This document shows, one piece after another, positions 12,983 to 34,249 of a stretch of DNA of 64,000 nucleotides (the first letter of the stretch is position 1; every line of letters starts with the position of its first letter). The position numbers were made by a program, and so were the translations under genes. The stretch is from Apostichopus japonicus. Its lineage: Eukaryota; Echinodermata; Holothuroidea; Aspidochirotida; Stichopodidae. The DNA is taken from NCBI RefSeq assembly GCF_037975245.1, contig NC_092581.1, positions 2,464,501-2,528,500 on the forward strand, read 5' to 3'. The notes below the pieces were generated by a model. The model saw only the letters and a program-made list of their open reading frames with translations, searched no databases and was not told the DNA's origin.

Positions 12983-15152
12983 CAGGCGCGTATCCAGGAT
13001 TTTCAAACCCGGGGGGGGGGGGCGCGAATTACTATCTAAGCGGAGCGCCACCATCGGTTGGCGCGCAGCGTACAAGAAAATTTCTTGTTTTGATACCCCC
13101 CAGATCACCGGAAACGGCACTTCTCAGGCTTGAAATGACCAACCAGATGTACACTTTTTGCCTGAGAACCAAGTATTTCCTAATAGTTTTTTCCCATCCA
13201 TAACCTTTTTGAAGATTGTCAACCCGGCACACATCATGTTCGACCTGATCGCATCTCCTGTGGGTCTTTGCTTTTGTAGGTGATTCTACGTCGCGGCCAC
13301 CCGTCAACCCCACTTTTCAAGGTTTAAGACCCGTATTTGTTTAGAATTTGAAAATTCACATTTCTCGTGAATAAACTCACTTGAAAACATACCCATAGTG
13401 TTGTACAAAATTTCATCTATGGACAACCAATATAGAAAAACTTCCTTCAACCCCTAACAGACCGGTCAAAATTGCACGAGTAGAGGGAAGTGTGATGCAG
13501 AATGTTGGTCAGAAATTTTCGAAATTCAGACACAGTTAATTTCTTGGTGTACAAATATTAAAACCTCTTATAACGGCTATTATAAAACTTGGTTGAAGGA
13601 AATGAAAAAATAGCAGATATTTCCGAAAACTGAACACTACACACATAGGCGTAGGAGGCGCGGCGGCAGTGGCGGAGCTAGGGGTATTGGTCAGGAGGGG
13701 CGAGAATGGTCAGTAGGGGCGCTTTCGACATTATCTAAGCGGAGCGCCACCACTGGTTGGCGCGTAGCGTACAGAAATTTTTTGAGTAAAGATACTCCCA
13801 AGATCGCCGGAAATGACCCTTTCCGGGCCTGGCTAATTTGCAGATAAACGAAGAATAAGGTGTCATCGCCAAATTACACCAACAAAATGTGAGAAATGTC
13901 AATAAGTAGATGAGAGCGCAATAAAAAAGTCAATAATCGCGAATAAGTAAAAAGTGGTAAAGAGCTGAAAAAGGCGCCAGCAGTCCATTTGAGTCCATCA
14001 GGGGGGCATCCGCCCCCCTGACCGTATGGACGCTCCGCCACTGCGCGGTGGGGTGCAGCCCCTAATTCGCCATTACTAATGTAAAAGAGAGTTTTGACAT
14101 AATTGGACCTCCATGTTTTTTATACATGTACATGAGACATGTCGTTGTTTACATTAGCATCCCGCGGTATACTGCGCAATTTGATGGCATGCGATGTAAT
14201 AAACGATGCTTGCTTATATGATATTGACATTAACACGTTGAACGCGCGCTTCGCGCTTGAAAATTTTTGGTTATTTTACAGGCAAGTCGGACAGTTTTGA
14301 GGCTTTTCATCCTGGAACGCCATTTTCATGCTCACTGATATGATGTGATATCTGCTGTTTGCGTTACAAATTCGAACACGCGCGTAGCGAGGAATTTGCC
14401 AAGGGAGGGGCGAAGCCTGTAGGCAAATTATCTAAGCGTAGCGCCACCATAGGTTGGCGCGAAGCGTACAAGAAAATTTTGGCCGAAAATGCCTCCCAGA
14501 TCGCTGGAAATGGCACTACCCAGGACCATTTGTTAGCGCGAAGCGTACAAGCAAATATTGGCCGAAAATGTCTCCCAGATCGCTGGAAATGACACTTCCC
14601 AGGCCTTGTAAGTTACATCTATGCACTTTCTATTTTGAAATTACTTAGCGATATCATGTAAAAAAATGCTGAATGGGGGGGGCGGGCGGTCGCCCCCATC
14701 CCAAAATGCGTCATGTTCCCCGACGACACGGTCGAGATCGAGACCAGCCACAGTTGGTTTCATAGCACAATTCTGCACACGCGTTATGATAGACCATATA
14801 TAGTATATATATAGATCATTAGTGAGAGAGGAAAATGGAAACGTCAAAAAATTGAGTTGTCGGTGTAATGGGTAGGGTGAGTCACACTTTTACGAAATCA
14901 TTGATCCGTCACTGGCTACCCTTCAGCGCTGTAATGATGTCACTGTTTCTCTTTCTCTGCCCGGTGTCTTCGCGTTTTTCTTTTACTCCCTCCTTTTCTC
15001 CTTTTTCTCTCTTTCTTCTTTTTCTTTTCCCTTCCTTCCTCTCCTCCTCCTCTTTTTTCCCCTCCTTTTTCCTTTTTTCTTCTCTTTTTTTCTCTCCTCT
15101 TTTTCTTACCCGGGGGGCGCGCGCCCCCAACGCCCCCCTGGATACGCACCTG
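12983..15152. mobile_element. Long TIR element, copy 1, interrupted by a nested insertion
   Basis: Starts CAGGCGCGTATCCAGG and ends CCTGGATACGCACCTG, a 16-bp inverted pair with one mismatch. TATAT flanks both ends, which could be a 5-bp duplication but is weak in AT-rich DNA. The interior matches 38610-40538 in reverse order and orientation, so this is one family of about 1.8-1.9 kb once the nested element (13667-14043) is removed. It has hairpin modules at 13029 and 14428, a second partial module at 14532, and a long pyrimidine run at about 14979-15112. No transposase ORF is visible. Confidence 0.75.
13667..14043. mobile_element. Nested hAT-like TIR element, copy 1
   Basis: 377 bp. Ends are CAGTGGCGGAGCTAGG and GCTCCGCCACTG. 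Flanking 8-mers CGCGGCGG (13659-13666) and CGCGGTGG (14044-14051) match at 7 of 8, giving a hAT-type duplication. It inserted into the larger element around it, so it is the younger of the two. A second copy lies at 50823-51282. It contains the shared TATCTAAGCGGAGCGCCACC hairpin module at 13733. Confidence 0.85.
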
Positions 15153-15375
15153 TATATAGTGTTGAATTCGCCACTAACCAATGTTGCATCATGCAATCCT
15201 GTGTTTGTTCTGAGTTAAGTGTTTGTCTTCAACGAGCAATTGTCTTCATATGTAAATAACATGCTCTCTGCATAAGTTTTAACTTTGTATTTAAATCGTT
15301 TTGTTTCATTGACTCAGGTGTGGGAATTTATACTACTGTATTCCATCAGTTCTGCATAGCGAATAGCTAAATATC

Positions 15376-24397
<9,022 letters not shown>

Positions 24398-24639
24398 AAC
24401 GAAAACGTCCTCCTTTCCCTTACAGAAACGTTTTGTAAGGTATTCCTTAATGTACCATATGTTATTAGGGCATGAAGAACAATACGGTACATCGAGGCTT
24501 GATATCACTTTTACACCTTGCAAAACGTGCTAAATTTTAAGACGAAAAAATATAGTTCTTAAAAGGTTATAAAGATGTTACTTTATTAAATATTGTAGAT
24601 CATCAGATGTCGAGTTCTGACTACATGTCACGTTTTAAA

Positions 24640-24753
<114 letters not shown>

Positions 24754-24959
24754 GTATCTATTCCGTCGTCACGTGACCAACATACCTCAAATCAAAACTT
24801 ATATTTCGTCTTATAAAAGAAAACTTATATTAGAGAGTGAGAAAGCGATTGACGTCATCATTCGTCTGAATGTGCCTTCTATTTTTCTTTACAGTCCACA
24901 AATCATTTATATCTTTAAAATAAGATCGTAATACAGAAATATATAAGATATAGCTATTG

Positions 24960-24965
24960 AATAAA
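24960..24965 (+). promoter_or_regulatory. Possible poly(A) signal of the EGF-SEA gene
   Basis: AATAAA on the + strand, about 560 bases past the stop codon. It is the first canonical signal I noticed downstream, but the distance makes it only a candidate. Confidence 0.35.
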
Positions 24966-25235
24966 AAATTAAACATACAGTGAAAACTAAGCAAATATCA
25001 AAATGAGTTACAGGTCTCAAAGAAAAAAGAAGAAGAAGAAAACAAAGACGAGAAACTTGTTGACTTGAGAACATTCTGACATTACAAATCCATGAACTGT
25101 TTGTTTATAGTAGGAATGATCTAGCTTATGCAATCCACTTGCACCGAACAGTACTCATGTCATTGTAACATTTGGTATAAAAAAAAATAGCAGAGTGTTC
25201 AACTGACGGTGTATTTCTCCTATTCTAGATAATAT

Positions 25236-25390
25236 TGCCATATATCAGTGCCACACTAAGTACCACATCTATGGCAGTGTCACATCTAAGTGGCACATCT
25301 TTGTATCACGTCTTGATGCCACTTCTTAGTGCCACCTTCTTAGTGCCACTTCTTGGTGTCATATATTAGTGCTACATCTTAGTACGTTAT
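25236..25390. repeat. Minisatellite with TAGTGCCACNTCT-like unit
   Basis: About nine imperfect copies of a 15-18-bp unit resembling CTTAGTGCCACTTCTTGG. Confidence 0.75.
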
Positions 25391-25650
25391 ATACGTGCCT
25401 ACATTTGAACTGGGAAAAGGACATTATTGAGTTTCGTTTCACATATTCTATATTATTAATATTAATTTAATATATTAAAATAATTAACAGTTGCCAAATT
25501 CATTAATAAACCACTTATACCAACTTTCAGTTTTTGCCTGGTTTGTTTGAATTCAATTTTTTTTCAGTAATGTTACTCACAGCCCCATTATAATTTTATT
25601 ATTGAGAACAATACATTTGATTTCGGTTAAACTACGCGATAGATCCTATC

Positions 25651-25895
25651 AAACTACCGTTACTAGCCTAAGTTCATGTGGTAACAAAAATTGGCATGAC
25701 ACTGGCCTACAATAACTCCCAAATGTAGGCTACAACAATGCTTTACCCACTACCTACCCCACTGCTTTACCCACAAACTGCCGTTACTAGCCTAAGTTCA
25801 TGTGGTAACAAAAATTGGAATGACACTGGCCTACAATAACTCCCAAATGTAGGCTACAACAATGCTTTACCCACTACCTACCCCACCGCCCGACC
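25651..25895. repeat. 124-bp tandem duplication
   Basis: The segment starting AAACTACCGTTACTAGCC at 25651 is repeated from 25775 with only a few differences. The second copy ends in a long C-run. Confidence 0.9.
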
Positions 25896-26529
25896 CCCCC
25901 CCCCCCCCCGTCCAATCCTCCTTGGTCTACGTCATCAAAAGAAATTCAAGTAATGCAAAGCGAAAACACCTATACTTCAATTCCTGTTACATAGTTGATG
26001 TAGCTCCTTTTGAAGTATAAACTGTTATCCACTCCGCCACTAACCTCTCCAAGTGAACGCCCACCTCCCAGAGCGCCCCCCCCCTTCAAATCGTATCACC
26101 TCCTCAGTGATGACCGCTACCCTATTTAATTTAGTTTACCAACTCCAGTAGGTATATCTAGTCATATATTTACGTTAACCAGTTAAACACTAAACCATAT
26201 TCACCACACTTCGGAAGGAAGAGATTATAGCTCTGTATATCGACATGCTTCATTGAGTTCGCCATTGTGTGTAGTGTGCGCCTATTAATAATTCTGAAAG
26301 GGGTAAAATTTAGAGGTAATTCTGACAACAACAAAAAGGGGGAACTTGTTTGCGACCAAGGTTCCTTACCGCAAAAGTTCACCAACGAAGCATAAACAAA
26401 TATTATCAAACTCCTTTATAAAGACAGGTTACCCACAGTGCATGATAATATAGCCTACTTGGTGTTTCACCACCAGGCTCACTATTATACTTTCGACTGC
26501 CAACATTATACTTTCGACTGCCTTTAAGT

Positions 26530-27140
26530 TTAGTTTTGTTCTTTATCGTTGCTATGACAACGACCGCAGCATAACGATCTTATGAAGCACAGATACGTTT
26601 TCCTAAATAAATCATTACGTAATCCATAGATAATTGGATTCACCATTGAGTTGCCGAACAAGAATACCTCCGCAATCGTCTCTCTGACAAACAGACCAGT
26701 GCCGTCTACACTGGAGTATTCCTCCACGATAAACTTCGCTGTCATCGGAAGCCAACAGATGGCAAATGCGCCAAGTACTATAGACGTTGTGACAGTCGTT
26801 CTCATCAAAGCTTTTCTTTCGTAGTTTTGCTTTCCATACTTTGCGAGCGCATTAATTCTCCGATTTCCGAAATGTGATTCTTTGCGTAGATCAAGTAGAT
26901 CAAACACATACAGAACAGATGGTATAGCAGCAATGACCACAATCCGATGGAGGGATACCGTCCTCCCTTCGTAGTTAGTGACACCGTATACCCATCTATA
27001 AGGGTCATCTATGGGTGAGAGGTACGGTAGGATGCCTAAGACGTTCCTTATATACAATCCAAGTGAGTAACAACAAAATTCTGCTGGTCCGTTTCGTCAT
27101 GATGTTAGGATATCTCAGTGGCCTAGAGATAGCGATGTAC
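26530..27140 (-). pseudogene. Class A GPCR 3' exon, frameshifted (TM4-TM7)
   Basis: The exon begins after a good acceptor (TTCTTTGCAG|GTACATCGC) that splits the Arg codon of the DRY motif in phase 2, a well-known GPCR intron site. It reads RYIAISRPLRYPNIM and TM4 up to TWIVY, then needs a frame change near 27070 to continue in the long frame ending at TAA 26530. That frame carries CWLP in TM6 and NPIIYGLRNDLF in TM7, followed by a Cys-rich tail. The shift falls in GTATATAAGG, so loss of one TA pair is the simplest cause. No 5' exon with TM1-TM3 is visible in the window. It is therefore a decayed gene, a polymorphic null or an assembly error in an otherwise intact receptor. The long frame is well preserved, so decay would be recent. 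Confidence 0.8.
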
Positions 27141-27869
27141 CTGCAAAGAACATGAGGTAAAATGAGTTTGAAAACCTTTCTCTTTTGACTTTCTTTCTTA
27201 TGTCTCCTTTTGGATATAGCCTATAAGGGAAAGTAATAAGTTATCATTTCATTGTAGCATACCGTATCGTAAATTACTAAATTAATCATGACTACCAAGT
27301 GTGTGTGTCGCTCATATAAACCACCTGCATGTTACTTAATGGGGAATAAGCAACATTCCTTATCTTATGCTTGAAAAGAAGGTATTTCTTTAATCATTGT
27401 AATGTTTGCTATAAGCCGTTTTAACATATTTGAAGGAATTACTACATTGCACTACTTTTGTTAAGGCTAGCCAAGTCAGTGGAGACTCTACCGATTTTCA
27501 TTATTGTTGGGTATAGTGATGATAAATGTCGGCACAGGAAGTGTTAAGCAGTTAAGGCAGAGTAAGGGTGGAATTATATCGCTGAAGATAAAATCTATGG
27601 GTATTTGTAGTCTAGTTTGGATGTATATATATTTTGTTATGGTAGGCTGCTGAGGGTCTTGGCCTACTCCTAAGTTAACCTCTCTTGCTGTGGATGAACC
27701 AAGTTGTTGAGGTATTATGTAAGTATAGATCTTTATCCATTTGGGAGTAAGGTATGGAATACCGGGTGAATGATTTCTGGGAAGAAAAACACTATTATTC
27801 TAAAAACTAATTAAAGAAAGAAGCAAGCAACTTTGTGTGTGTTTCTACACATTCTGACCCCACACCCAC
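27141..27869. other. Upstream of the GPCR exon, no further exon found
   Basis: This stretch should be intron if the receptor is intact. I see no TM1-TM3 coding sequence in it on either strand. Confidence 0.5.
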
Positions 27870-27965
27870 ATCACCATCATCATCATCATCATCATGATCA
27901 TTTTCATCATCATGATCATGATGATCATGATCATGATCATGATCATGATCATGATCATGATCATG

Positions 27966-28039
<74 letters not shown>

Positions 28040-28088
28040 TCATCATCATCATCGTAATCATCATCATTATTGTTATTATTATTATTAT
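27870..28088. repeat. Compound microsatellite CAT/CATGAT/CATCGT/CGT/TTA
   Basis: Successive blocks of (CAT)n, (CATGAT)n at about 27900-27964, (CATCGT)n, (CGT)n, (CAT)n and (TTA)n. The CATGAT block is self-complementary (TGATCA). Apparent His-, Asp-His- and Ser-rich ORFs across it are artefacts of the repeat. Confidence 0.95.
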
Positions 28089-29005
28089 GCTCGGTATAGT
28101 CCTATTACTAATATTGTTTTTTCTGCAATCTGCATTCACATCTTTTTAGGTGTTTGCACGCTTTACCGTTGAAATTCCATGTAAATATGGTTTTTTTCCT
28201 TACTTATTGAGCCTATGGTGCGTCAGGCTTTATTGTTGTTTACTTGGTATATAAGATTTAAGACATTAATATTGATTGCTGAAAGCTGTTATGGAACGTA
28301 CATCGATGGGGTGATTTAGACATTGTTGAAGTAAGCATTTATATACTTGAATGTGACGTATATATTCAAGTGGGGGAGTGTCATCGTTGCCGATGTGTTT
28401 TTTCCTTAGCGTGGTTAAATGGAAATTTCCGCTTGGTCGAGGTGGGGCAAAGGTCAATGCTGCCCTCGCCCAATGGTGTTTGGGTTAGTGACCTTTTACA
28501 CCCGCCTCCTTGCTTTGCATATACTTACGTAATCGATGCATATACTTACGAATTATGTGAGTTACATGCTTCTTTCCTCTCTTTATCCAGAGTGGTGTCG
28601 CATGTGCTCTCATAGCAGAAATCCTAAGTAATATCAAGCCGCCGTAAACCCCATAGAGCCACCGTAAACCCCTGAATGCCCCTGTATGTAGCGGTTTGTC
28701 GTATGGTTAGTTTTGCCCGGCAACGATTTTTTCACCGTGGTCCTGTCGAACCACGTCTGCAAAATAATCGGTTTAATACCTCCGTCTACGTTGTTCAGCA
28801 ATCATTCAGCGTCGTCCTCGGTGACAGTGGGCACTCTATGAGGGACCCAAACCCGCGACCCTCAGGGTGATTTTTATTAAATATTCTTAGTGGTTTTTAT
28901 TGCCACGTCAGTAAAACTGAAGTGCTCAGAGCTTTTATAGCAGAATTAGATCTTGTAACATTTATGTCTTTTTGATATGCTCAAAGATACTGCACTATAC
29001 TTCAT

Positions 29006-29008
<3 letters not shown>

Positions 29009-29072
<64 letters not shown>
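29009..29072. repeat. (TA)n microsatellite
   Basis: 64 bp of alternating AT. Confidence 0.97.
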
Positions 29073-29075
<3 letters not shown>

Positions 29076-29939
29076 ATCATAGATTTACATAATCCAAAAA
29101 TGACAGAAGGATTTATACAGAGACAACACCATTTCATGAATCATTGGTTTCAAGTAATTTATTTACATCAAATATACATAAAATAAGACAGACTGGTACA
29201 ATATTTGTTAGTAGAAAATTACATTTAATGACGTCACAAAACGCTATACATATTCATATATCTATGGAGTGGCCTATGCAGCATTCATCTGATAAAAACA
29301 AGCTATTCAGCTTATCAAATTGCCTGACATTGCTCGCTGCAATCAATTATCTCCATCAACCCCCTCCCCCCAACCGGACTAGTAAAAGTTCTAATCTGTT
29401 TTCTCTGTGTCGAACCGAAGGGGAAATTATCTCCGGGCTTGTCTATATACAACAAATAAATAGCATATGAACCTAACACATTTATGTCATTGCGTTCGAC
29501 AAATATTTTTAATGCATAGTTATTTTCTCTTTATTTTTCTTCTTCGTCTTCTTATGTGAAGTATTTCATAATTGTTCAATCTGTATATCATTTGTGAGGA
29601 CGCAATGACGTAATCCTGTCAACTTTGGCGAGCCATGGAAGTACACGTGTTGTAGGTACCACACCACAATTAGAGTAGTGTAAACATCCGCTCGAAAAGT
29701 TCACCGAAAAACAAAAATAGCTAAACTGATCTACTTTAATGTTTGTGTTAGCATATTATCAGCTACCATCATTGTTTTGTACTTTCTGCCCTTTATGCGT
29801 AAGAGCATAATTTAAAGTACTGATGGTTTGAAAATATGGAGGATTGAAGGTGATATAAACCATTTTAGAGATTCTTTGGTTAACTGTTGATATTTACTCT
29901 GAGAGAGCAGACAGAAGGGTTAAATTATAGGGGTTCAGC

Positions 29940-30046
29940 ATGCTAAACTTACTCCTACTACTTCTAGCTCAAAATCTAAGCTGTCATGATATGGAAATTT
30001 GCAAGTGCCATGACAGGCCAAGTCCTCAGCTTTCATGTGATAGGTA
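29940..30046 (+). CDS. Possible secreted Cys-rich peptide or first exon
   Basis: An ATG at 29940 opens a 35-codon ORF whose first 13 residues (MLNLLLLLLAQNL) look exactly like a signal peptide, followed by five cysteines in 20 residues (CHDMEICKCHD...LSC). It ends in TAG two codons after the last Cys. Alternatively the AG|GTAGGA just before the stop is a splice donor and this is the first exon of a longer secreted protein; I could not find the next exon. A chance leucine-rich ORF is possible. Confidence 0.3.
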
Positions 30047-30259
30047 GGATATGCCAATTGAAAAACTATCTATCTATGCTTTGGCGGGTCTTGAAGGTGA
30101 CGAGTTTTTAGTGTGTGAGTTAATGGAACGATTAGTTGTTGTGCGACACCTGTATGAAAACATGATACTGATGTAAGCGTTCGTTCATAGCACTTCCTTC
30201 ACACGCAGACTGCCCCCTTTTTTCCACACGTTATGTTTTTGGACCAATATATGGAGAAT

Positions 30260-32971
30260 TTATCGGTCGCTGTCATGGCAATAGAATGGTTCTAATTCAT
30301 TCACATCTGAATCAGTATCTGGGTCGTTGCACCAGGTTGGCTGAGTTCTACGAATTATAAAGCAAAAAGAGTTTTCTTACTTTTAGTTATCTTACATTAA
30401 ATCAATTTATAGTTCATCGGTGATGATAAAAAAGAATATTGAGAAACTAAAACAGCTTTATTGAATAAAAATTGATAAAAATGTCAAATGCTAGTCCAGA
30501 GCAAATTAAAAACAAAAGAAAGCAAACAGAAGGAACCAGGAAGTGTCATGTCAAGTAGTGAAGTTAAAGTCGAACAATTTTAATATTTTGAAATTTGCTT
30601 CTATGAATGTTTTATACTGCGGAGGATTTCATAAAATCAATTACATAATTAATTAATTAATTACTCATTTTCAGCCATTGAGGAATAACATCTAGAATGA
30701 TGTCTAAGTTTGTTTAATTGCAATCCCTTTTTTTTTGATATGCAATTTCCAACAAAACTCACAAAACGATGATGTTGTGGAAGCCTTTAAGAATAAGCAC
30801 TTTTTTAATGAAAAAAAAAAAATCACTTTAAAGTTATAAGATACAGTTTTCATTATAATCTTTAAACAATGTTTACTAGTGTTATTAATTTCGCGTTTAA
30901 TTGCTGAAACAAAACAGTTCTCAATAACTTCATTACATGGTCACTATGTGTAGTCTCTTTTCAAGGGGACACTTAAAAACCAAGCCACCACCTTTAGTTT
31001 ATATGAGAGAGAGAAAACAGCTAACAAAAATCTTATTCCATTTTGGTAATATCCTAGTTTAAAAGGTCGTGTTTCTAGGAACTGTCATTTTGTCAATCTG
31101 TGACGTCATAGTGCCATAAGGAACTGAAAGCTTTCTTAACTTTCGTTGTATTCATCTTGTTATATTATTCAGGGTGATATGATTACAATGTTAACACGGA
31201 CATAAATGTTATGATTAGGTCATGTTTAGAAATTATATGTATGTTAGATTCAGTATTTGGAAAATCCCATTTCCATGACATAAAATATAGAGATCGTTTT
31301 AAACAGGAATAATATTGAAAACAAAATAAAAGGGGAAGAAAAGGACAGCACATGTGGCTCGAGAATATCCTATTTAGACTTGATCAAGTCTTCGGTGTTA
31401 TGTGTCAAGAAACTTCGATTAAATCTGTGATACCTCCCAAATTGGGACGAAAATATCCTAGACTGTTTGATGAAGTAGTTCATGACAGTTATCTCTGCAA
31501 CACATGCATGTTAGGCTATGATGATGATTTGGGATTTTGTGTCTCATTTAACATTTTGAAACTCAGGCTTCTTCTTAATTGGCCATTTTAACCTGAATTG
31601 AATTATGAATGGTGGAAGGTTTAACGACCTGACTGAAAGGTAGAGGGACCTTGGATAGAGTGGGAGGGGGAGGCCAGGGGCCAACAATAATTTGGTAGCA
31701 TCAAATACGCTTGGATAATTATAAATAACTTACTTATAAACAATCATGTGTTCATCCTCCCCATTCTTTGGTCGGATTTCTTCATCGGTTTTAGATTTAT
31801 AGTACCATCGTATACCAAGGACACAGAATAACACTACCAGGACCGATATCGTTGTCACGGCAAGTTTACCTAGCAGGCTTGGGCCGTGATTTGAACTTTT
31901 TACATCTAAACGATAGAAATGAAAGATGAATATAAAAATTATACAAATGTGACAGAAATCATCGAAACATCTATCTTTCACTCAGCCTTCATATTTCCCA
32001 GTCTTTGTTTGTTTATTATTTTATTTTTATTTTATTTATATATATATATATTTATTCATTCATTCACTCATTCGTTCATGCATACATTCATTCATTCATT
32101 CATTCATTCATTCATTCATTCATGCATACATTCATTCATTCATTCATTCATTCATTCATTCATTCATTCATTCATTTAGTTATTGTTTGGACATTACGAA
32201 TATGATTGCGAAGCTTTACTCGACAAAGCCGAGGGATCATTATGGAACGCCAATTGAGAACAAATGTATGATTGTGCTATACTGTCATATTAACTCTTAC
32301 ACTGTATGCTTGGTTTGCTATATTGTTTTGTTTTCCTATATATTTTGGATTAATCACACATTTCAAAACGTTTGGATTTATTTACTGTCTCCTGAATTCA
32401 GTGAATAGACAGCGAGAGGACTTTTCCGAACCTTTTATCGAATCTACATTTACCTCTCACATTACCTCTCATATTGAGAGACATAAGTTTACAGCGCTGT
32501 ACATCCCTTCCCCCATTCACCCCTCCGTTTTCTTTATACCTACTTTGATAAAGATGAATGGAACTAATAGAAACAAGACCCTCCGGTTTTATCGTTGTAG
32601 GGTAACGAATACCTTCTTCACATAATTCCATTTCATCTGGCATAGCTGAGACAAAATGGGAAAAGATATTACGCAGTTTATATGTTGACAATATTAAATG
32701 AACATCATCAGTGAAATATGAAATAAGTCACCGGACGGATCTTTTGCTTGATGATTGAATAATTTGAGGCTTATATCATCTCTGGCCTAACCAGGAACCA
32801 TGTCCTGCACATGCGCAGTTCGAATGACTAATTGACTTATTGTTTACTCTACTAAGAATACACATAAAGTTAACATTCTGTAATACTTATTTCTAAGGTG
32901 AAAATTTGCGTAATACATATATATATATATATATATATATATGTATTACGCAAATTTTTATTACGATTTTC

Positions 32972-33039
<68 letters not shown>

Positions 33040-34168
33040 ATACAGGACAATCATTGTTCGATACAGTGTGTGCTACGTAACTCACCATCGTTTCCATTAA
33101 TTACGTTCACCGTAAATCGTTCGTAAATATTTCCAGGAGTTGTAAAGTATACTAAATGTCTCTCCATGGCTTCCGTAAAGTTTTGTTGCACATGCAAATT
33201 ACAGTATGAATATTCAGCATTATGAGTTGTTCGCCATTGGCAGTTGTTTTCTCCCAATACAAATTCTGTATCGGTGTCCAATAGAACTATTTGTAATTTA
33301 TTTCCCTGAATTGATAGATCTTTGGTTGTTAATGAACAAAGCAGTAAAATTCCACGACTCTTCAAAACGGCGATGTTTGTCAATAACGGACAGCCATTCA
33401 ATACACAATCTGTGAAAATGACCGAAACCAGAGATTTTAATCAAAAGAAAATAAAGAAATAATCACACGTGAAAAGTTTCAATTCCAAAAACCTGTCAGT
33501 ATATACTGTGCAAATTTATCACGTGGATATTCAGATATTTTGACACCCCGTCTCCCCCCCCCCCCTCCACACCAACCCTCGCCCACCTCGCGCACCCTTT
33601 CCGACGGTGCCTTCTCCTTTTTCTACTCAAAACTTTCAAATGTTTTTCTTTCTTCAAATTCTGTTTCTTTTTCAACATTGGTCTTTCTTCCCTCTTTTGC
33701 TGCCAGTAGGAGATGTTTTTTGTTTTGTTTTCTCTCAAGATTTTAGAAATCTAAGTCCCGCAAGTTACTCATATTAAATTATTTATGCATCCAGTATCTA
33801 GGGCAGAATGTTTTTCAAGTAGTTTAAGCTTTACTCCACCTCACCCAATATGGAGTTCTGATGATCAAAATATGTCATGTTTCTGTAGCGAATGGTAATT
33901 CATGCAGAGAAAATTCCTTGAATTGAACTCAAATGATATAGCTCTGTATGTGTAAGTTATTCCTTCATAATTATTTGAATATTGGTTAGTATGGATGGAT
34001 TTATTCAACTGGTTTTATATTGCAATGGGTTGCCTTACTTGTTTTTACTGGTTCTTTTGATATCGATGAGGTGACCTCTGACCCACTAACAGAAATCTTG
34101 CTGTTTCTCAGTAAAGTTTGCAAAAGGGAAACTAACAGAATCTGAAGAAACCGACCACCCTTCCTCAT
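30260..34168 (-). CDS. Ig-like single-pass membrane receptor (five exons)
   Basis: Exons on the minus strand: 34039-34168, 33086-33409, 32454-32645, 31734-31905, 30260-30347; phases 1,1,1,2 join without a break to a TAA at 30260. Exon 1 starts MRKGGRFLQILLVSLLQTLL, a signal peptide. Exon 2 (symmetrical phase 1-1, 108 codons) has LLLC and EYSYC about 45 residues apart, an Ig-like Cys pair with YxC, plus three more Cys. Exon 3 is a stalk or second small domain; its donor is uncertain (32454, 32466 or 32544, all phase 1). Exon 4 encodes the helix LAVTTISVLVVLFCVLGI and a basic stop-transfer. Exon 5 adds a short acidic tail with tyrosine. With the first donor the protein is 301 residues. The Ig assignment is tentative; the signal-ectodomain-TM layout is firm. 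The function, probably recognition or adhesion, is inferred. Confidence 0.65.
32050..32177. repeat. (CATT)n microsatellite
   Basis: About 30 copies of TTCA/CATT with a few variants, inside intron 3 of the Ig-like gene. The Ser-Phe-Ile-His ORFs over it are artefacts. Confidence 0.95.
32901..32958. repeat. Perfect 58-bp palindrome
   Basis: AAAATTTGCGTAATACAT (32901-32918), then alternating AT, then the exact reverse complement at 32941-32958. It lies in intron 2 of the Ig-like gene. Confidence 0.95.
32974..33039. repeat. (TA)n(TG)n microsatellite
   Basis: About 46 bp of TA followed by about 20 bp of TG, ending about 46 bases from the donor of exon 2 of the Ig-like gene. Confidence 0.95.
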
Positions 34169-34249
34169 CTTGGCACGAGGTGCAGAATCAGACCTGAAAG
34201 TGGTGAAGTAAAGAAAAGCGAAGTCTAAAGTCCAGATTTGTAATATCAG

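Noticed and set aside
14868-15218. Phe/Ser-rich membrane-like ORF and its Lys/Glu-rich antisense (also 38573-38876)
   Set aside because: Products of the polypyrimidine/polypurine run inside the TIR elements.
27807-28172. His-, Asp-His- and Ser-rich ORFs
   Set aside because: Pure translation of a compound microsatellite on both strands.
31919-32205. Ser-Phe-Ile-His repeat ORFs
   Set aside because: Translation of the (CATT)n tract in an intron.
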